A stretch of DNA of 64,000 nucleotides from Vermamoeba vermiformis (lineage: Eukaryota; Tubulinea; Echinamoebida), in assembly GCA_045837725.1 (NCBI GenBank), contig JBEWZL010000056.1, positions 476,378 through 540,377 of the forward strand, in the 5' to 3' direction. Shown piece by piece: positions 32,910-46,200 of the stretch. Below the pieces are notes generated by a model that searched no databases, was not told the origin of the DNA, and worked only from the letters and a program-made list of their open reading frames with translations. Numbering within the stretch: the first letter of the stretch is position 1; each line of letters opens with the position of its first letter. The position numbers and the translations under genes were made by a program.

Positions 32910-34117
32910 TTAACAGTTGTCTCTGAAAAGACGGATCACGTCGTACAAAGTAATAACACCAATAGGTCTTCTATTCGCATCAACTGTATATAATCGATGC
33001 ACGTGCGTAGTTTCGAATTTTTGCACCAATTCTGCCACCGTAGTCTTAGGCGAAATCGTTAAAACTTCGGCAAAGGTTTTGGCCTGCGGCAATAACTCCG
33101 AAAGAGGCTTCAAAACATTCGAAAGAATCTCGAAATTATAGCCTATTATTAATCAGGGTTAGATATTAATTTTAAATATTTTTTAAATTATTTTTCGTAC
33201 CGATCAGTTTGAGATCTGAAACACTCAAGTTGCCGTGAAGAACTCCGTCGTCATCCACGACAGCAACTCCGTTGAGTTCTTGCTTAGTAATAATCTCGAA
33301 TGCTTCCGCGGCAGTCGAAGTCAGGGGCACTGAAACCACATCTCTATAAAAAAGTAATGAGATCTCGATTCAATTTCAATATAAAGTGCGATCTTAAAGA
33401 CGTACCTGAATCCAAACTTGAGTTCAGTAAGGGACTTGTTGGTAAAATGCGTAAATTTGTCGAGATTTTTGGCCAAAAAGTGTACGATGCTCGATCGAGA
33501 CAGAACTCCAATTAAATTTCCTGATTTGTCGCGCACGCCGAATCTTGTATACTAATTAGTACCTACCGATGATATTGCTATAATAGAATTACCTTTGCGT
33601 GTTTTGACGGAAGATCTGACGCACTCCCACGACAAGATCGATTACGTCTTTCAGATGCGTGTCTTGAGGAAGAGAATAAAAGTCATTCATTTGAGAGTGA
33701 TTGGCAATCTCTTCGCACGTAGCTTCATTGAGAAGTTTTTGCAGCTACAAATAGAACATTTAGAAGATTATTACAAGCGCAGGAAAATTTTTTGGATTTA
33801 CCCCTGATTGCTCGAAGCCTTGGGCCAATACGTCTGGGTCTGTATTCTACAATAGATCAAATTAGTACAATATTTTTTTATTGAATAGAATATTCATGAA
33901 TAAAGCTTACTTCGGTCGCAAAATGCAGGATGTCAATAATTCCAATCCATTCGTAGTTCTTTCCATCCTTAACAGGCAATGCAGATATTTTATGGTCGAT
34001 CAAGAGTTTAAATGCCTTAGAAATAGGGTCATCAAGTCCGGCCGTAATAATCTTTTGGCCCTTGATCAGATCCTTAGCCTTTGTTTTTTCCAAAAAATGT
34101 CGAGCGGTATCAGCCAT
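32910..34117 (-). CDS. Four-CBS-domain protein (AMPK-gamma/SNF4- or SDS23-like)
   Basis: Six exons (34117-33911, 33846-33802, 33744-33593, 33543-33406, 33343-33201, 33142-32910) give 305 residues. Four CBS repeats: residues about 14-69 (AKDLIKGQ ... IGIIDILHFATE), about 90-155 (LIGVLSRSSIVHFLAKN), about 168-218 (VVSVPLTSTAAEAFEIITKQ ... GNLSVSDLKLI) and about 235-303 (TVAELVQKFETTHVHRLYTV ... GVITLYDVIRLF). Paired CBS (Bateman) modules bind AMP, ADP, ATP or related nucleotides. The length and the VHRLYTVD-x(n)-GVITLYDVI ending match gamma subunits of AMPK/SNF1 and the yeast SDS23 group. No kinase-binding extension is present, so assignment to a complex is inferred. Confidence 0.82.
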
Positions 34118-34794
34118 TTGTGGTTATTTGTCGCTGGTAATTGTTCAAAATAACTATCAGACCGAACGGAAAGCTCAACCAAAATTACCCGAGTTAGGTC
34201 GAGATTTCGCTTTTAAAATATTTCCCGAGTTTTACGACCAGAATCAACCAATGGCATACCAGCAGCAGCACCATTTCAGGGCGAATTGACCCAAAAATCA
34301 CTTGTCGTTCATGATAAGATGCAATTCCAACAACTCCGATGCGTAAATCTGCAATTCCGCGGGTAATCATAGCGGCCTAACTCTTAAATTATCGGTCAAA
34401 GCATTTAAAAATTAATTTATATCAGTGGGCAATTTGAGGCCCTGGATTAGATCTGATTGGTTGATTTCACGAATTATTTAATTAATTTGCAACGCTCGAT
34501 AATTATTTTGCAGGAATTCATTGAAGTAGGTGCATTTCGACCCGACCGTTGAGTCGTTCAGCAAATAATTCAAAAGTTAGTTTTTCAGAGTTCGCGGCTG
34601 GAAGATCATGCAGCACAACTAAATAACGGATATAAGACAAGCACGCATATCAGCATTTTAATCACCTCCGCTTGCTAATTTGGGACCTTGTTAAACTTCG
34701 AGCAGTACGCTATCGGACCGTTACAAACGAAAATTAACGGATTCGAATAAAAAAGACCTTTGTCTTCAGGACCTCAAAACAAGCGTAGCCTAGC
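34118..34794. other. Non-coding stretch between divergent genes
   Basis: About 680 bases between the start codons of the CBS protein (-) and the degenerate GTPase (+). No gene-like frame or RNA gene was seen; it presumably carries both promoters. Confidence 0.45.
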
Positions 34795-35562
34795 ATGAGT
34801 GCCGCCACAAAAGAGGAACGAACAGTTGTTTTGTCGATTGTAGGCGATGATGAAAGCGGTAAATAAACGATCTCAGGCTCCATCCAAGTTAACCAAACAG
34901 CATTTAGGCAATTCGACGGTGTATCAACAAATACGTACCTCTTATAAGGATGGGTATTTAAATATTTAGTTCATTTACTTACTACTAGTAAATAACTAAT
35001 TTTGTTTATTTTTAGAATTACAATTGGAGATTCAAAATATACGCTAGATGTACGCCCACAATTAAGTCAAGACATTAATATTTCTGCCGGTGAGGCGCTG
35101 CTTTCACGATCCCATTGGCGCTCTATCGGTTGGATCTTGGTATTCGATTTGACGGCTATAACCAACCTTCAGAGCTTAGAAGAATACTACAACAAATATA
35201 CGCAAATTATAGAACTGGTTAATAACTCTTCAGTTCAGCCAACACCCGAGCGAATGATTTTGGTCGGAATAAAAGCAGATCTTGGTACAGATCAAAGAGT
35301 GAGTCCCTAATAGTCAAATAGAATATTAACTATTATTAACTCCAGTTTTTAGCTTCCTAAAGAACAGATCGAAGAATTCGTGAGGTCCAAATCTGTTCTT
35401 TATTATTGCGAATTTTCGAACCAGTCCGCTGAAAACCTACAAACAACGTTACATAAGATGGTTGATAAAGTGATTAAGGGTCCGTATTACAAAGTGATTC
35501 AAGAACGCGCGAAGCAAAGGTCTACGACTCGCAAAAAAAAGACTAGATGCGTTATCTTGTAA
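34795..35562 (+). CDS. Ras-superfamily-like protein with degenerate GTP-binding motifs and a CAAX box
   Basis: Four exons (34795-34858, 34908-34953, 35016-35298, 35353-35562) give 200 residues. The start VVLSIVGDDESGNSTVYQQI has the shape of a small-GTPase P-loop (GxxxxGKS/T), but the essential Lys is Asn. The switch-II position, usually DTAGQE, reads DVRPQLSQD. WILVFDLTAITNLQSLEEYYN corresponds to the strand and helix after G3, and MILVGIKADL stands where NKxD is expected (LVGIKADL, Asn replaced). The C-terminus KKKTRCVIL is a polybasic CAAX box ending in Leu, which predicts geranylgeranylation and membrane attachment. Fold and membrane targeting are kept while nucleotide binding is probably lost. 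Confidence 0.75.
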
Positions 35563-35877
35563 TTTGACAGCTCATAGCCTTAGTGTATATATTATAAATA
35601 GCCTCACCATCAGCTTCAAAGCCAACAGACATCGACCAATTTGGCAGATCTGAATGCCTTGCGTGGATCATCGTAATCGCCGAATAAGAAAAGATTTTGG
35701 TAGTTTAGCACTTTAAGACCCAAAAAAACTCGTAGAATATTACCGAGGTGAATTTCGCTTTTGCGTGTTTTTTTTCGGAACAAAAAAACTGACAAAAGGA
35801 ACAGACAGCAGCGAGACTCTAATCCAATCAAGAACACCATAAGAGAGACGTCCTCTCATGCAACAAAACTGAATGCC
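35563..35877. other. Short intergenic stretch
   Basis: It lies between two tandem + strand genes. The frame of the downstream gene stays open upstream to about 35761 but contains no ATG there, so this part is read as its 5' untranslated region. Nothing else was recognised. Confidence 0.4.
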
Positions 35878-36441
35878 ATGGCCATTAAGAACACCGGCGC
35901 CTGCTTAATCTTGACGCTAATAGGAGCTGTATTCTTCACTATAGCTCTACCGACGTACCTGTGCGGCTGTCATCCTGTGGTACAACCCAATTGTCTCCGC
36001 TTTGACATCGAAACGTCGCAAGTTGAATCGTATCGTGTAGACAAAAAGACCTGCTCGGAGTGCGTCGCCTGGACTACAACCTGCACTACCTCTTCTGACG
36101 ATGAAGAATCGTGCACGACTCAATGCGCATTGTACTATGACTACGACTGCTACTACTCTTACGCGATCATGAATACCAACTCGAGTTACACGTGCGAGAT
36201 TTCCGTGGCAGCTTCGACAAGTAGCGACGATGCGCTTCAATCAGCAATCGAGAAATATCCGCTGGGTCAAACGCTAGAGCTCTATATTGACAAGAATACG
36301 CGCGACTGTTTGACAGAGTCCAATGTCGAGGCACTAGCATTCACCGGATTAGTTTTCTTGTGTTTGACAGGTGTTACGCTCGTTCTTGCTGCAGTCTCTG
36401 TAGTACGTGTGAATGTTCGAAACTGTCGCGTAAATTCATAG
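35878..36441 (+). CDS. Small two-pass membrane protein with a Cys-rich loop
   Basis: A single exon of 187 residues starting at the first ATG in frame (35878) and ending in TAG. A hydrophobic N-terminal segment (LILTLIGAVFFTIALPTYL) and a C-terminal span (LVFLCLTGVTLVLAAVSVV) enclose a loop of about 130 residues with eleven or more Cys (CGCHP, CSEC, CTTSS, CTTQC, CEIS). This implies a disulphide-stabilised extracellular or lumenal domain rich in Asp, Ser and Tyr. The tail is short and basic. No family was recognised; it resembles many lineage-specific protist surface proteins. Confidence 0.65.
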   Translation: MAIKNTGACLILTLIGAVFFTIALPTYLCGCHPVVQPNCLRFDIETSQVESYRVDKKTCSECVAWTTTCTTSSDDEESCTTQCALYYDYDCYYSYAIMNTNSSYTCEISVAASTSSDDALQSAIEKYPLGQTLELYIDKNTRDCLTESNVEALAFTGLVFLCLTGVTLVLAAVSVVRVNVRNCRVNS

Positions 36442-36714
36442 TAAAGAACATCTTATTATCAATCTCGTCAAATTGTTGGTTGAATGTTCTGGAAATGCTC
36501 GAAGATTAATTGTTTTCGTTGACGTGCTGGTTGATAAAATTCCAACGACTCCAAATTTTAATTTCAAAAATTCATTTGATATTGATGGTGAGAAGGGTAT
36601 CGATGATTTTTTCATGAGCCACGAATATTTTGGAAGTCGATCTGCAGATTAATAATTTATTTCATTGATTACTTCGTTAAAAAATAAATAATATAGTCAC
36701 TATATTTAATATAT

Positions 36715-37075
36715 TCAAACCATTGAGTATTTGCGAGTCTCATCATTCTTTTTGACCTGTTGTCCAAAAACGAGCAGATACAGCTCGATTTCTCGCGGTA
36801 ATCGCTCCACAACTTTAGAATAGGTGCGTTGTATATTAAAAAATAACGTAGTTGTGCTTTTCTACTCTTAGACTGAAGAAAATGCTGAGGAAAAAACGGC
36901 AAAAAAAAAGCAAGCGCATTTTTGTCATTTCGAGGTTATCAGTAACTTCGTAAGAATAGAAATAGCACATATTTAATAAATGTATGATTATTATAAACGT
37001 TTCATTTTTCTTCCTGTTTACAGCTTTGTGAGATAACTTTAGGGCCAATTTTCGGATCATGTCAGAGATCTGCAT
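36715..37075 (-). CDS. Possible small gene or remnant ending in an F-box-like segment
   Basis: A tentative two-exon model: ATG at 37075 (MQISDMIRKLALKLSHKA), a weak GTAAAC donor and a second exon from about 36867 after a TAG acceptor. The second exon encodes VVERLPREIELYLLVFGQQV and stops at 36715. The segment resembles the C-terminal F-box-like tails of the LRR protein (FERLPLEIWLAIF) and the pseudokinase (LDLLPIEIWTLIF) in this window. It could be a real short protein or the surviving 3' end of a decayed third member. The remaining bases of 36442-37221 hold nothing recognisable. Confidence 0.28.
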
Positions 37076-37221
37076 AACTTTATTCTCTTCGAAGTTTTGC
37101 CGGCAAAGGATAAATATAACAAAGTCGCAGTAATTTGGCTTTACGCTAAATTTCTACAGTAAGTGAATTTAAACAAATTGATCTGGTCAGAATTAATTTC
37201 CTTCCGTTAAGATATTCGAAA

Positions 37222-40200
37222 ATGAATAATAGCGACACGACCGAATTTGAACATAAGGTTTGGGTTATATTCTTTACCCAAACTCTTTCGACACTTCCGC
37301 AGTTGTTGCAGGAGAATCCAGCGTGGAAAGAACCGTTGAAGAAAATTCTATCCAATGTCACACTGTCTGGCATTAGTCATAATAATTTCATCGACAGACG
37401 AGATTTATCAGGCGAGCCAAAGCTATTCATCGTGACAACTTTAATGTTGTTGGACGATCCCGAAAAACCAAGCTATCTTGACTTGTGGAAACGATTTTGG
37501 GTTAAATATGGCTACGCACTGTTTGAATACAGTAAGCTGAATTCGTTGACGTGGCGCATTGCGTGGAGCAAGTTGTCTGGTTACGAACTATTTCAAGCTC
37601 CGTTTGACAAGATCACCTTCGAGGTATTTAACATTTAGAATCGTTACTTACTAAATCTTCCTTCATGCTTTGGCTCGATCTAACTTACTAATCCTCTACT
37701 AGAGCTTTGCTTTGTACGCATCAGACGTCATTGGTAGTTTTGAAATCGATTGGCCTCGAACGAATGCCTTGGAATTAACGGCAAAGATCTTGAACGGTAA
37801 GCGTTTCTGGTTTTACCCTGAAAAATCTAAGGATCTCTTTTGACCAAATCCGTAAACCAGTTAAACACAATTCTGATATTACGGGACAATATAATGACTA
37901 ATATTGCCCTTAAATATACGGGAGTAATTTCAAGTCCGACGTCGTCGGATACGCTTCTCAGGTTCGATCATCACCTTTTTTGTTACCAATAATTTTTCTC
38001 TTGCTAATAATGCGTCAAACGCGTTATTACAACATCCTAGAAGCTCTTAGCGCAGTCCATTTTATTTTTAAAAATTGTCTGATAATTATTTTCTCTTTTG
38101 GCTACGGAATCTAACCCTGATATTAGAGAAAGTTAACCTGAAGAATCATCGCACTATTCAAAACCTATCTACATGGATAAATGGTCTTTTACTGCTCACA
38201 GACTTCATTCATGGTCAATTGGCTGATCCGCAAGACATTCCAAAGGTCGACATCTGCAAGACTTTGATGCAGCACACAGTTAGCGTGGCGATCAAAGAGA
38301 AGCTGTCGCTCAAATCTGAAGATATAGCTCCCGAGCACAATGCAATACTGCAGCATGTGGTCAAGCAGTGTATAAACGATCTGTTGCCGAAGCTTGCGAT
38401 CTATGACACTCAGTACAGGTAGGATCCAAAGGTCCTGTTGTTAAAAACAGTTTTTAACTTAATCGGTCACAGTCCTATTCTACGCACCTACTTGACAGCA
38501 GAGAATATCATTTTTGTCCTCAACAGACAACGAGTGCCAATCAATTCGATCCGCGATCTGACCGATCACGTGGCTTCAAAAGACAGTGGAAGCGCTCTGG
38601 CAATCTTCAAAGCACTAATTGACAAGATTAGTTTATCGGAGCTGGCAAAGTTGTATTTTAGCTACCCGAATATGGCTAAACAGCTTCCTACACACATGAT
38701 CGGACTTGATATAGAAAAGCGCGTTAACAGCATTACGGTACGTGAGAGTTTAGTATACTAATTATTTACTGACGTATTTTAGAACGTATATCAATCCATT
38801 TCGTTGACGGTAATGGAAGAAATGCACCGTGTTGAGGATCGGAGCTACGAGTTGCCAGAGATTCACGTGTGGCTAACGGAGAAGTTGGCCGACGCAATTA
38901 TCGAGAAGGGTTGGAGTAGCGACAACAATCCTCTGCCCAGTTTGTGCAACTTTTTGGCGAAGTTCCTGACCAGCAGCGATAACGCGCCTTTACATCCTTG
39001 CTTGCTTCACACAATGCTTACGAAAGCTGCCGTGATGAAGGTGACGGCAAATCTACGCACTTGCTGGACAGCTCTCCCGCGAAACTTTCACGTGCTCTTC
39101 GCTCGTGACACGTCTCATCGAAACGACCATTACAAAGCCGCTGTGTTGGTTGGTCCGCTCATCAATATGAACGAAGAGTTGAAGGTCGTGGGCACACCAA
39201 AGGTGCCTTTAAATCGCCTCAAGAGGTCGGAGTTGACGAACTTGTGCAGATTTTGGACCCAGCTGCAGAATCGTTTCATCACCGAGGTGATTAAAATCCA
39301 CGACATGTTCGACGTTTACTCCGAAGAGTTGCGGCTGTTAGATGAATCAGCCGTCAAGGTTAAGAACGTCAATTTGATTATCGCTTGGCTGAACAATAAG
39401 CAATTTCAACCACCACTTGATGAGATCCAGGTGTCCGAGGATCCGTCACAAAGCGAATTAAATGAACTCGCGGTGCTACCTCAGATTGATGAAAACAGCT
39501 TCAAGCACTTGAACTTCTTCATTCCTGGAGAGAGCGCTCTGTTCAAGGCGATCTTTGACGACAAAAGAAAAGAAGATGCCGATTTACAGGTTTGTGCAAT
39601 TCGACTAATGATCTGCCTCGCTAACCAAAATCTTATAGGAATTGACAAGCGACGCTTTAAGCAAGATTATCGAGAGAACGAGTTTGTTTTTGAAGAATTT
39701 GTCGAGTTTGGCGAACTTGGAAAAGATCGCCGAATACCACGCTCGTTTCCGATCTCGATTTTCAAAAGAAATCAACTTGGTGTAAGTTGTGACGGCTCGG
39801 TATCCTTGCATGTATTAACATTTTCGATAGGGCCAAATTCTTCTCCGAAACAACGGATCTGAACGTCAAGGACTTGGAAAAGTACTTGTTAGATGCGTTT
39901 CAATTGCTTGAGTACATCGAGAACGTTCACTTCCTCTTGGTGTGCTTGCAAGATTTAAACATTTTCCCCGAAGTCTGGGACGCCCTGCAGCAGCTCTACG
40001 ACGAGAGGTCTTCTGTGCGATCGATGAAGGCCAATTTGGTGCAGGAAAAGATTAACGAGATCAAAAACGTCATACCAAACTTGACTCCAGAGCACTTGGC
40101 TTTCTTCCAAACCATCAGTCACTCCCGAGACGTGATAAATTTTCTTGGAGAATTCACCGACGAAGCCTTCAATGCGCAAGTGCAGTTCCTCAATGATCAC

Positions 40201-43200
40201 CTGCAAGGATTTCAACACGGACTCGATTTGGTAACTTCAGCCGTTGCAGTGCGACACTCTTTAGCCCCGGTTCTTGCTACCTTGCAAGCGAAGCGCCTTA
40301 AAGCTCCTGCGATGACATTCAACGAGTTCTGTAACCAAATGGCAAACATTCTTGGCACCACCGTTAAAAATCACACCGAGCGGCTGAAGTACGTGATGGA
40401 CAAGCTTTCTGAAGTGCGTGTCAACTTCAAGCAAGACGCAAACTTGACCATCGAAGAGATGTTGCCTTACGTCGGCAAGTTGATTAATAACGGCTACTAC
40501 ACTTCGAGGACCACACGCCATCGAGGAGGAGCGGACATCTCTTTCAAGTTTAAAGAGTCAAATGAAGCAGTTGACCGTGTCTTCCCGTTGGCTGCATTGC
40601 AAGACCTCATTGTCGCAATCAATGTGTTCGTTGACCAAGATAACATTGACGAATCAAAGCGAAAGTTGCTCGAAGCTTTCATCTCGCTTTACAACCTGGC
40701 ACGTAAGATTCACGAAATGCACCTCGCCTTGGAAGAGACTGGTCATCCTGACTACCAAATGATCGAAGTGAAGCTGAACGAAATTGGTGACCTTAATGTT
40801 CCGCGTTACCAAGCCAAGCTCAAGGATCTTACGCAGCAGAAAGACGAGTGGTTGCGAGTCAAAGTTAACATCAAAGACAGACTGCTCATGCTCTCGAACC
40901 AGCAGATGGCAATTTTGATTTCATTGATCCGAATCTATAATCAAAATGACGCGGTTAACGCTGCCAATGTACTGTCTCCGTACTGCTGGAAGTGCTTGCC
41001 AGATATCTCCGTCGCACAAGGAAACCTATTCTCGGTTGATATTGTCGCTGAAAGCTTCAATGAAGTGAAGGCCAAGTTTGTCAAGCCAGTGGTATCAATC
41101 AGCGACGCCATCAATATCTTCACCATGTTGCTCGAGCTCGTGATTCAGAAGTCAATCAAAGAAGAAGAGCTCATCTATTTAAAGAAGACTTATCCAGGAG
41201 CGGAGCTCGTGATGGCGCTCGGAATGGATAACACTCAGATCTTCTATGCTTTGGCGGATCTGAACGATGAACCACCGCACCCTTCACAGGTTCTTGTTTG
41301 CACTCGCTCCACAAAAAAAGACGAGCTTCTTCGCATTGTAGATTGCGCCTGCTCAGCACCGTGGTTGACTTTCATTCTGGTTGAAGTCAACAACCTTCGA
41401 ATGGAAGTTCGTGCCTCACTCATCGACAGACTTTTGACTCTCGAGCAACAAAAACAACGACACTCATTGAAGCTGGTGTTCACATCTCAAACAGGCATCT
41501 CTGGCTTCTCTTTTATTTCTAAACGAGACGTGACCGTGGAAACGCTTGGTCAAGTGAAGCACTACCTGGCAAATGAGTCGAAGCGGTTCAAGCCAGACAT
41601 CGCTCGAAATCGTTATTTTAAGACGTTGGAGATCGTTCAAGGAAATCCTGGTGAAGGAAAGTCAACTTCAATTCGACAATATTTTGCACAACAAAGCATC
41701 TACTGCTTGGAAATACCATTGCAAGAAGACTTCACCGTTGCAAACTTCATCCACAGAGTGCAAACAGCCGTCGCTGATGCTCGTAAGAGTGGTCAGAAGG
41801 ACGTTGGCATTCACTTGAATATTCTACCGTACATCGACTTCCCTCTTGTCCACGAGTTCTTGTATTCGTGGATGCTCTTTGGTGTGATTTACGACAGCAA
41901 CATTGGTGGCATGTACCAGCTGCCAACTGATTTGAATTGGCACGTCCTCGCGGAAATTGGCAGTGCTCCAGCCGAAGACAAAGAATATGGAAGCTACAAT
42001 AGCCCTGCCAAAGTGTTGACCGCTCTGCCAGCGTTGAATTTTGTGGCTGAAAAGAAGGACAGACTTCTGAAGCAGTTGGTTTTGGACGACAACATTCGCT
42101 TGGCTTGTGCGTTCTACCACCACTTCCACAACAGCAATCAGGTCACCACAGCTCACATCATGGCTCTCGTGCCCGTAGCAAACGATGATACTGCGTACAA
42201 GATTATTGCACAGATTGTCCAACGGGAGCTACAGACTCTTGGCGAGCATCGTAATTTGTTCATCTTCCAACGCATGTTCCTTCACTTGTTGGCAGCTCGA
42301 TGCAAATGGATCAAGTCCTACGCTGAGCGATTGACTGTCTTGGCTCGTGAGTTGGCAAACCCTGACTACGTTATCCCAGTCGAAGAGCAATTCTTCTTCA
42401 AGCAGTTCATGACGTACTTCATCACCGAGGTCGCGCACTTTTGCAAAGCGAACATCAGCTTGAACATCAAGACACTGCCTGTCATTTCACTTCGTGAGGC
42501 AGACTCGTTCTGCTTTGTTGATTGTCAAGGCGCTGGTGTCAAAGACAAGGCAAAGGCTGGCTTGCTTCATCTGACCGGAATCCACGAAACAATTCAGAAC
42601 CCTAAAGTCATCTTTTCTGCATTAGCCCTTGCGCTTGGCATCACTGACACACGACGCATGTTCAATGTCATTCGACAGCAACGATTCACGATGACTTTTG
42701 ACTTCGTTGTCAAGTTATTGCTTCTCAATGACAGACGAATTGTTGGTCAGAACGTCATTTTCAAAGGAGATACGGGCCTTGGAAAGACCGAAACTCTGGA
42801 TTTATTCGCTTTGGTACTCAATTGCAACACCGATTTAGTACCTGACATTATCAGTGATACAGCGCAATTCGTCACCAACAACGTACTTCGCGAGGCTAGC
42901 GTGCTTAGAATTCCAAACTGGAAAAAGCACTTGGATGTTCTTGGCGAAACTGTCCCTTCAGTCAACAAAATCACTGGCGTCATTCGTGAAGTTTGCAATG
43001 AACAAGTACCCGTGGTTCAAGGAGCAGAAAATCAAGAGCCACAAACCTATTTCCCGTTTGTCGCAAAGAACCTGCTCGAATTCATGCGTCGAATGCTTGC
43101 AGCCTATCCGTTGATCGAGTTGACTCCAGGATTGCTCAAAGTTTCGAGAATGACTGCGGAGGAATCGGCGAAGGATGTCAATGAACTGGTGCAGCTGTTG

Positions 43201-46200
43201 GAGGAATTCTTGAAGGCAAAGATTCGCCAGCTGTTCCACAAGATTACAATGCACGCTGGTATGACTGCGGAGCAACTCCGAACGAAAATCAACGGATTGA
43301 AAAAGTTGAGCGCCAAGATTTCACAGACAAGTCCTGACGTCAAGTTGGTTGTCTTTATCGACGAGTTCAACACCACCTCGGTAAGTCAGATTAGTCTATC
43401 ATTTGTCATTGATGTGTATTAATGTTATTTTGCAGATCATGGGCATGGTGAAGAACATTCTGTTCGATCATCGACTTGACGGAGAGCCCTTGCCGTCCAA
43501 CATCTTCTTTGCTGCTGCAATGAATCCTTATACGGTGAAGGAGGTGTCGGGCGAGCTCGATTACACGGGAGTGACGAGCAGCACCAAGTCATTGCCCTTC
43601 ATTGTCCGACCAAATCCTCAGGCCATTGATCTGCTCGCGGTTGCATTTTCTGACTTTGACCAAGCCCAAGAGGAGCGGTTCTTGACGGTCTTCAGCAAGA
43701 CGCGAGACGATCTTGGTAGCCCAGAAGAAATGGAAATCGTCAAGGACTTCCTATTAGCTGGGCAAAATCAACTGCGGGCTGCCAACATGGAAAGAATTCA
43801 CGTGTCAATCCGAGACATCATGCGAGCCATCGATTTGTTCGTCTACTTCTCCAAGACCCCTGCAGGAGCAGCTCTACTCGGATTACCCGCAGACAGCTGC
43901 GTTCCTGGACATCACTATTATTCTCAACGATTCTGGCATTCGCTGTTCATGGCATGCAACATCACTTACCGCATTCGATTGGCAGCAAGAAGCGATTTGC
44001 GCAGTGACTTGCTCGCAATTTACAAAGCTTTGTGCTTGGCCAATGACTACCACGGTGAATCAATTGAGGATGTAATTGAACGATGCTACACTCACCTCTA
44101 CGAGTCAACTGCAATACCCGATGGCATTGCTCGTACAAAGACTTTGATGGAGAATCTTTTCGTGCTGGTCACCTGCATTGACGCAAAGATTCCTGTGATG
44201 ATTATTGGTCCGGCTGGCACATCGAAGACTCTCAGCTTTACCATCACTGCGGATAACATGCGCAACAAGGCTTCTTCAAAGGAGTTCTACCGCTTGTTTA
44301 GCCAAGTTCATCCGTTCCGCTATCAATGCACCCAACATTCAACGGATACGGAGGTTGATGGAGTCTATCAGTCGGCCATTAGGCGCCAGAAGTTCTTTGA
44401 GAACGACACTGCCAAGAATACTGAGCGCAGTACAGTGTTTTTGGACGAAGCCAACTTGCCTGACGACTTTGAAATGCCACTGAAAGTGTTGCACTATCAC
44501 TTGGATCACCCTGTTGTCTCGTCGGTCATTCTCTGCAACCGCATTCTGGACGCACCAAAGACGAACAGAGCTGTCGTACTTCAGCTGCCTCCTTCGCTCA
44601 CTCAAGAGGATTTGTATGCTCTGGCGAAGGGCAGCTTCTCTGCGGCAGACGAATCCGAGTACAACAGACAGCTTTTGATGGCTCTTTGCAGCGCGTTCTC
44701 AAAGATCAACAACGTTGCGAAGGAGTTCCGCGACAAGTTCTTCCAACATCGCGACTTCATCTACTTCTTACGTTTCTTAAGAACACAGTCCTCTGTTGGA
44801 CAGTCAGCCCGTATTCAGTTGACACCAAAGCTTCTCATCAATGCTTTGGAGCGCAATTTCAACGGCATTCCCTTCAACGTGTTCCGCAAGATCGTTCAAT
44901 TGTTTATTGAAGAGTTCAATCGCTTTATGATGCACAAAGAAACTCCTTGGGATGTTGATAAGATCATTGGCTCTTTGAAGAACAGAACGATTCAACTAAT
45001 CGAGGAGAGTTTGGCAGAGACTGTTAAACCTGACGAGAATCCCAACTTGGCACCGTTCCGTTACATGATGTTGCTCGATCCCACGGATTCAGACGCTGCC
45101 GTCTCTTTGTTCTTGTCAACATTCAAACAAGAAGTGGAAGTCTGCTACGTTGGCGAGTTCGACGACGATGCTACAGACGAGGCTCGTGGCAATCTGATCC
45201 GCAAAGTCACTCAATCAATGGCAACTGGCAAAACTGTGCTTCTTCTGAACGTGTTGCCCATCGCCACTTCGTTCTACGATTTATTCAACAGACACTTCTC
45301 GAAGAAGCCTTCTGCGGACCAATCCTACTACGCGTACATTGCCGTTGGCTCTAATTCTCGTCCTTGCGTTGTTCACCCGAACTTCAAGGTCATTGTGCAC
45401 ATCCCAATATCGTCATTGGCAGCAACTCACCTGCCGTTCTTGGATCGCTTTGAGAAGTATCAGCTGTCCGTTGAACAAGTGCTCGAAGCGAAGCTTTCCA
45501 AGTTGTCGCTTCAGACTTTCTATTGCGCGAACAATACTAAGATTGACGGATTTACAATGTTCAAGAACGCTCTCACTGACATGGTTGAAAAATTGCACGG
45601 CGCACAATGCAACGATCAACTGCTGTACGGAATCAATCCCAAAGAGACAGTGTCGTCATTCATTTATGCGATCTTGCAAAACACACTGTCGGTGTTTTCC
45701 GAGACATCAACCAAGATCATGCCTATGATTTGGGAACCGTTTGAAGTCGAGGAGTGGGCAAAGGCTATCACTGACGAGAGCAACGAAGATCCTGCTTTGA
45801 GTGAAGAATTTGCTGCTCCGCAAGCTCAACCCGAGGACGACGAAGAGGCACTTGTCAATCCTACAGAGCACATTCGAGCAGCCATTCGTCAGCTGAACTT
45901 GCATTTAATGCAACTGGCAAGACCTGAAATCGTGTTCAATTGCAGAACACTGCCCAAGGCTTACGTGACACACTACTTGCTGAAACAAGAACACTTCAGC
46001 GTGCTTCGTTTCTTGAAGCAGTTGCTCAAGGCCAAGGCAAACGTCAACGTCAAGAACAAGTGGACAGTCTACAGTCGAAGTTCAGCGTACTACCACCAAG
46101 CTGATGTTTTGCGCAACGCCATTGAAGAAATCGAGCCTGGCATTCAAGTTGAAGAGTTCGACAAGGTTCGATCTGGTCATCAATGCGACACGATGGTCCA

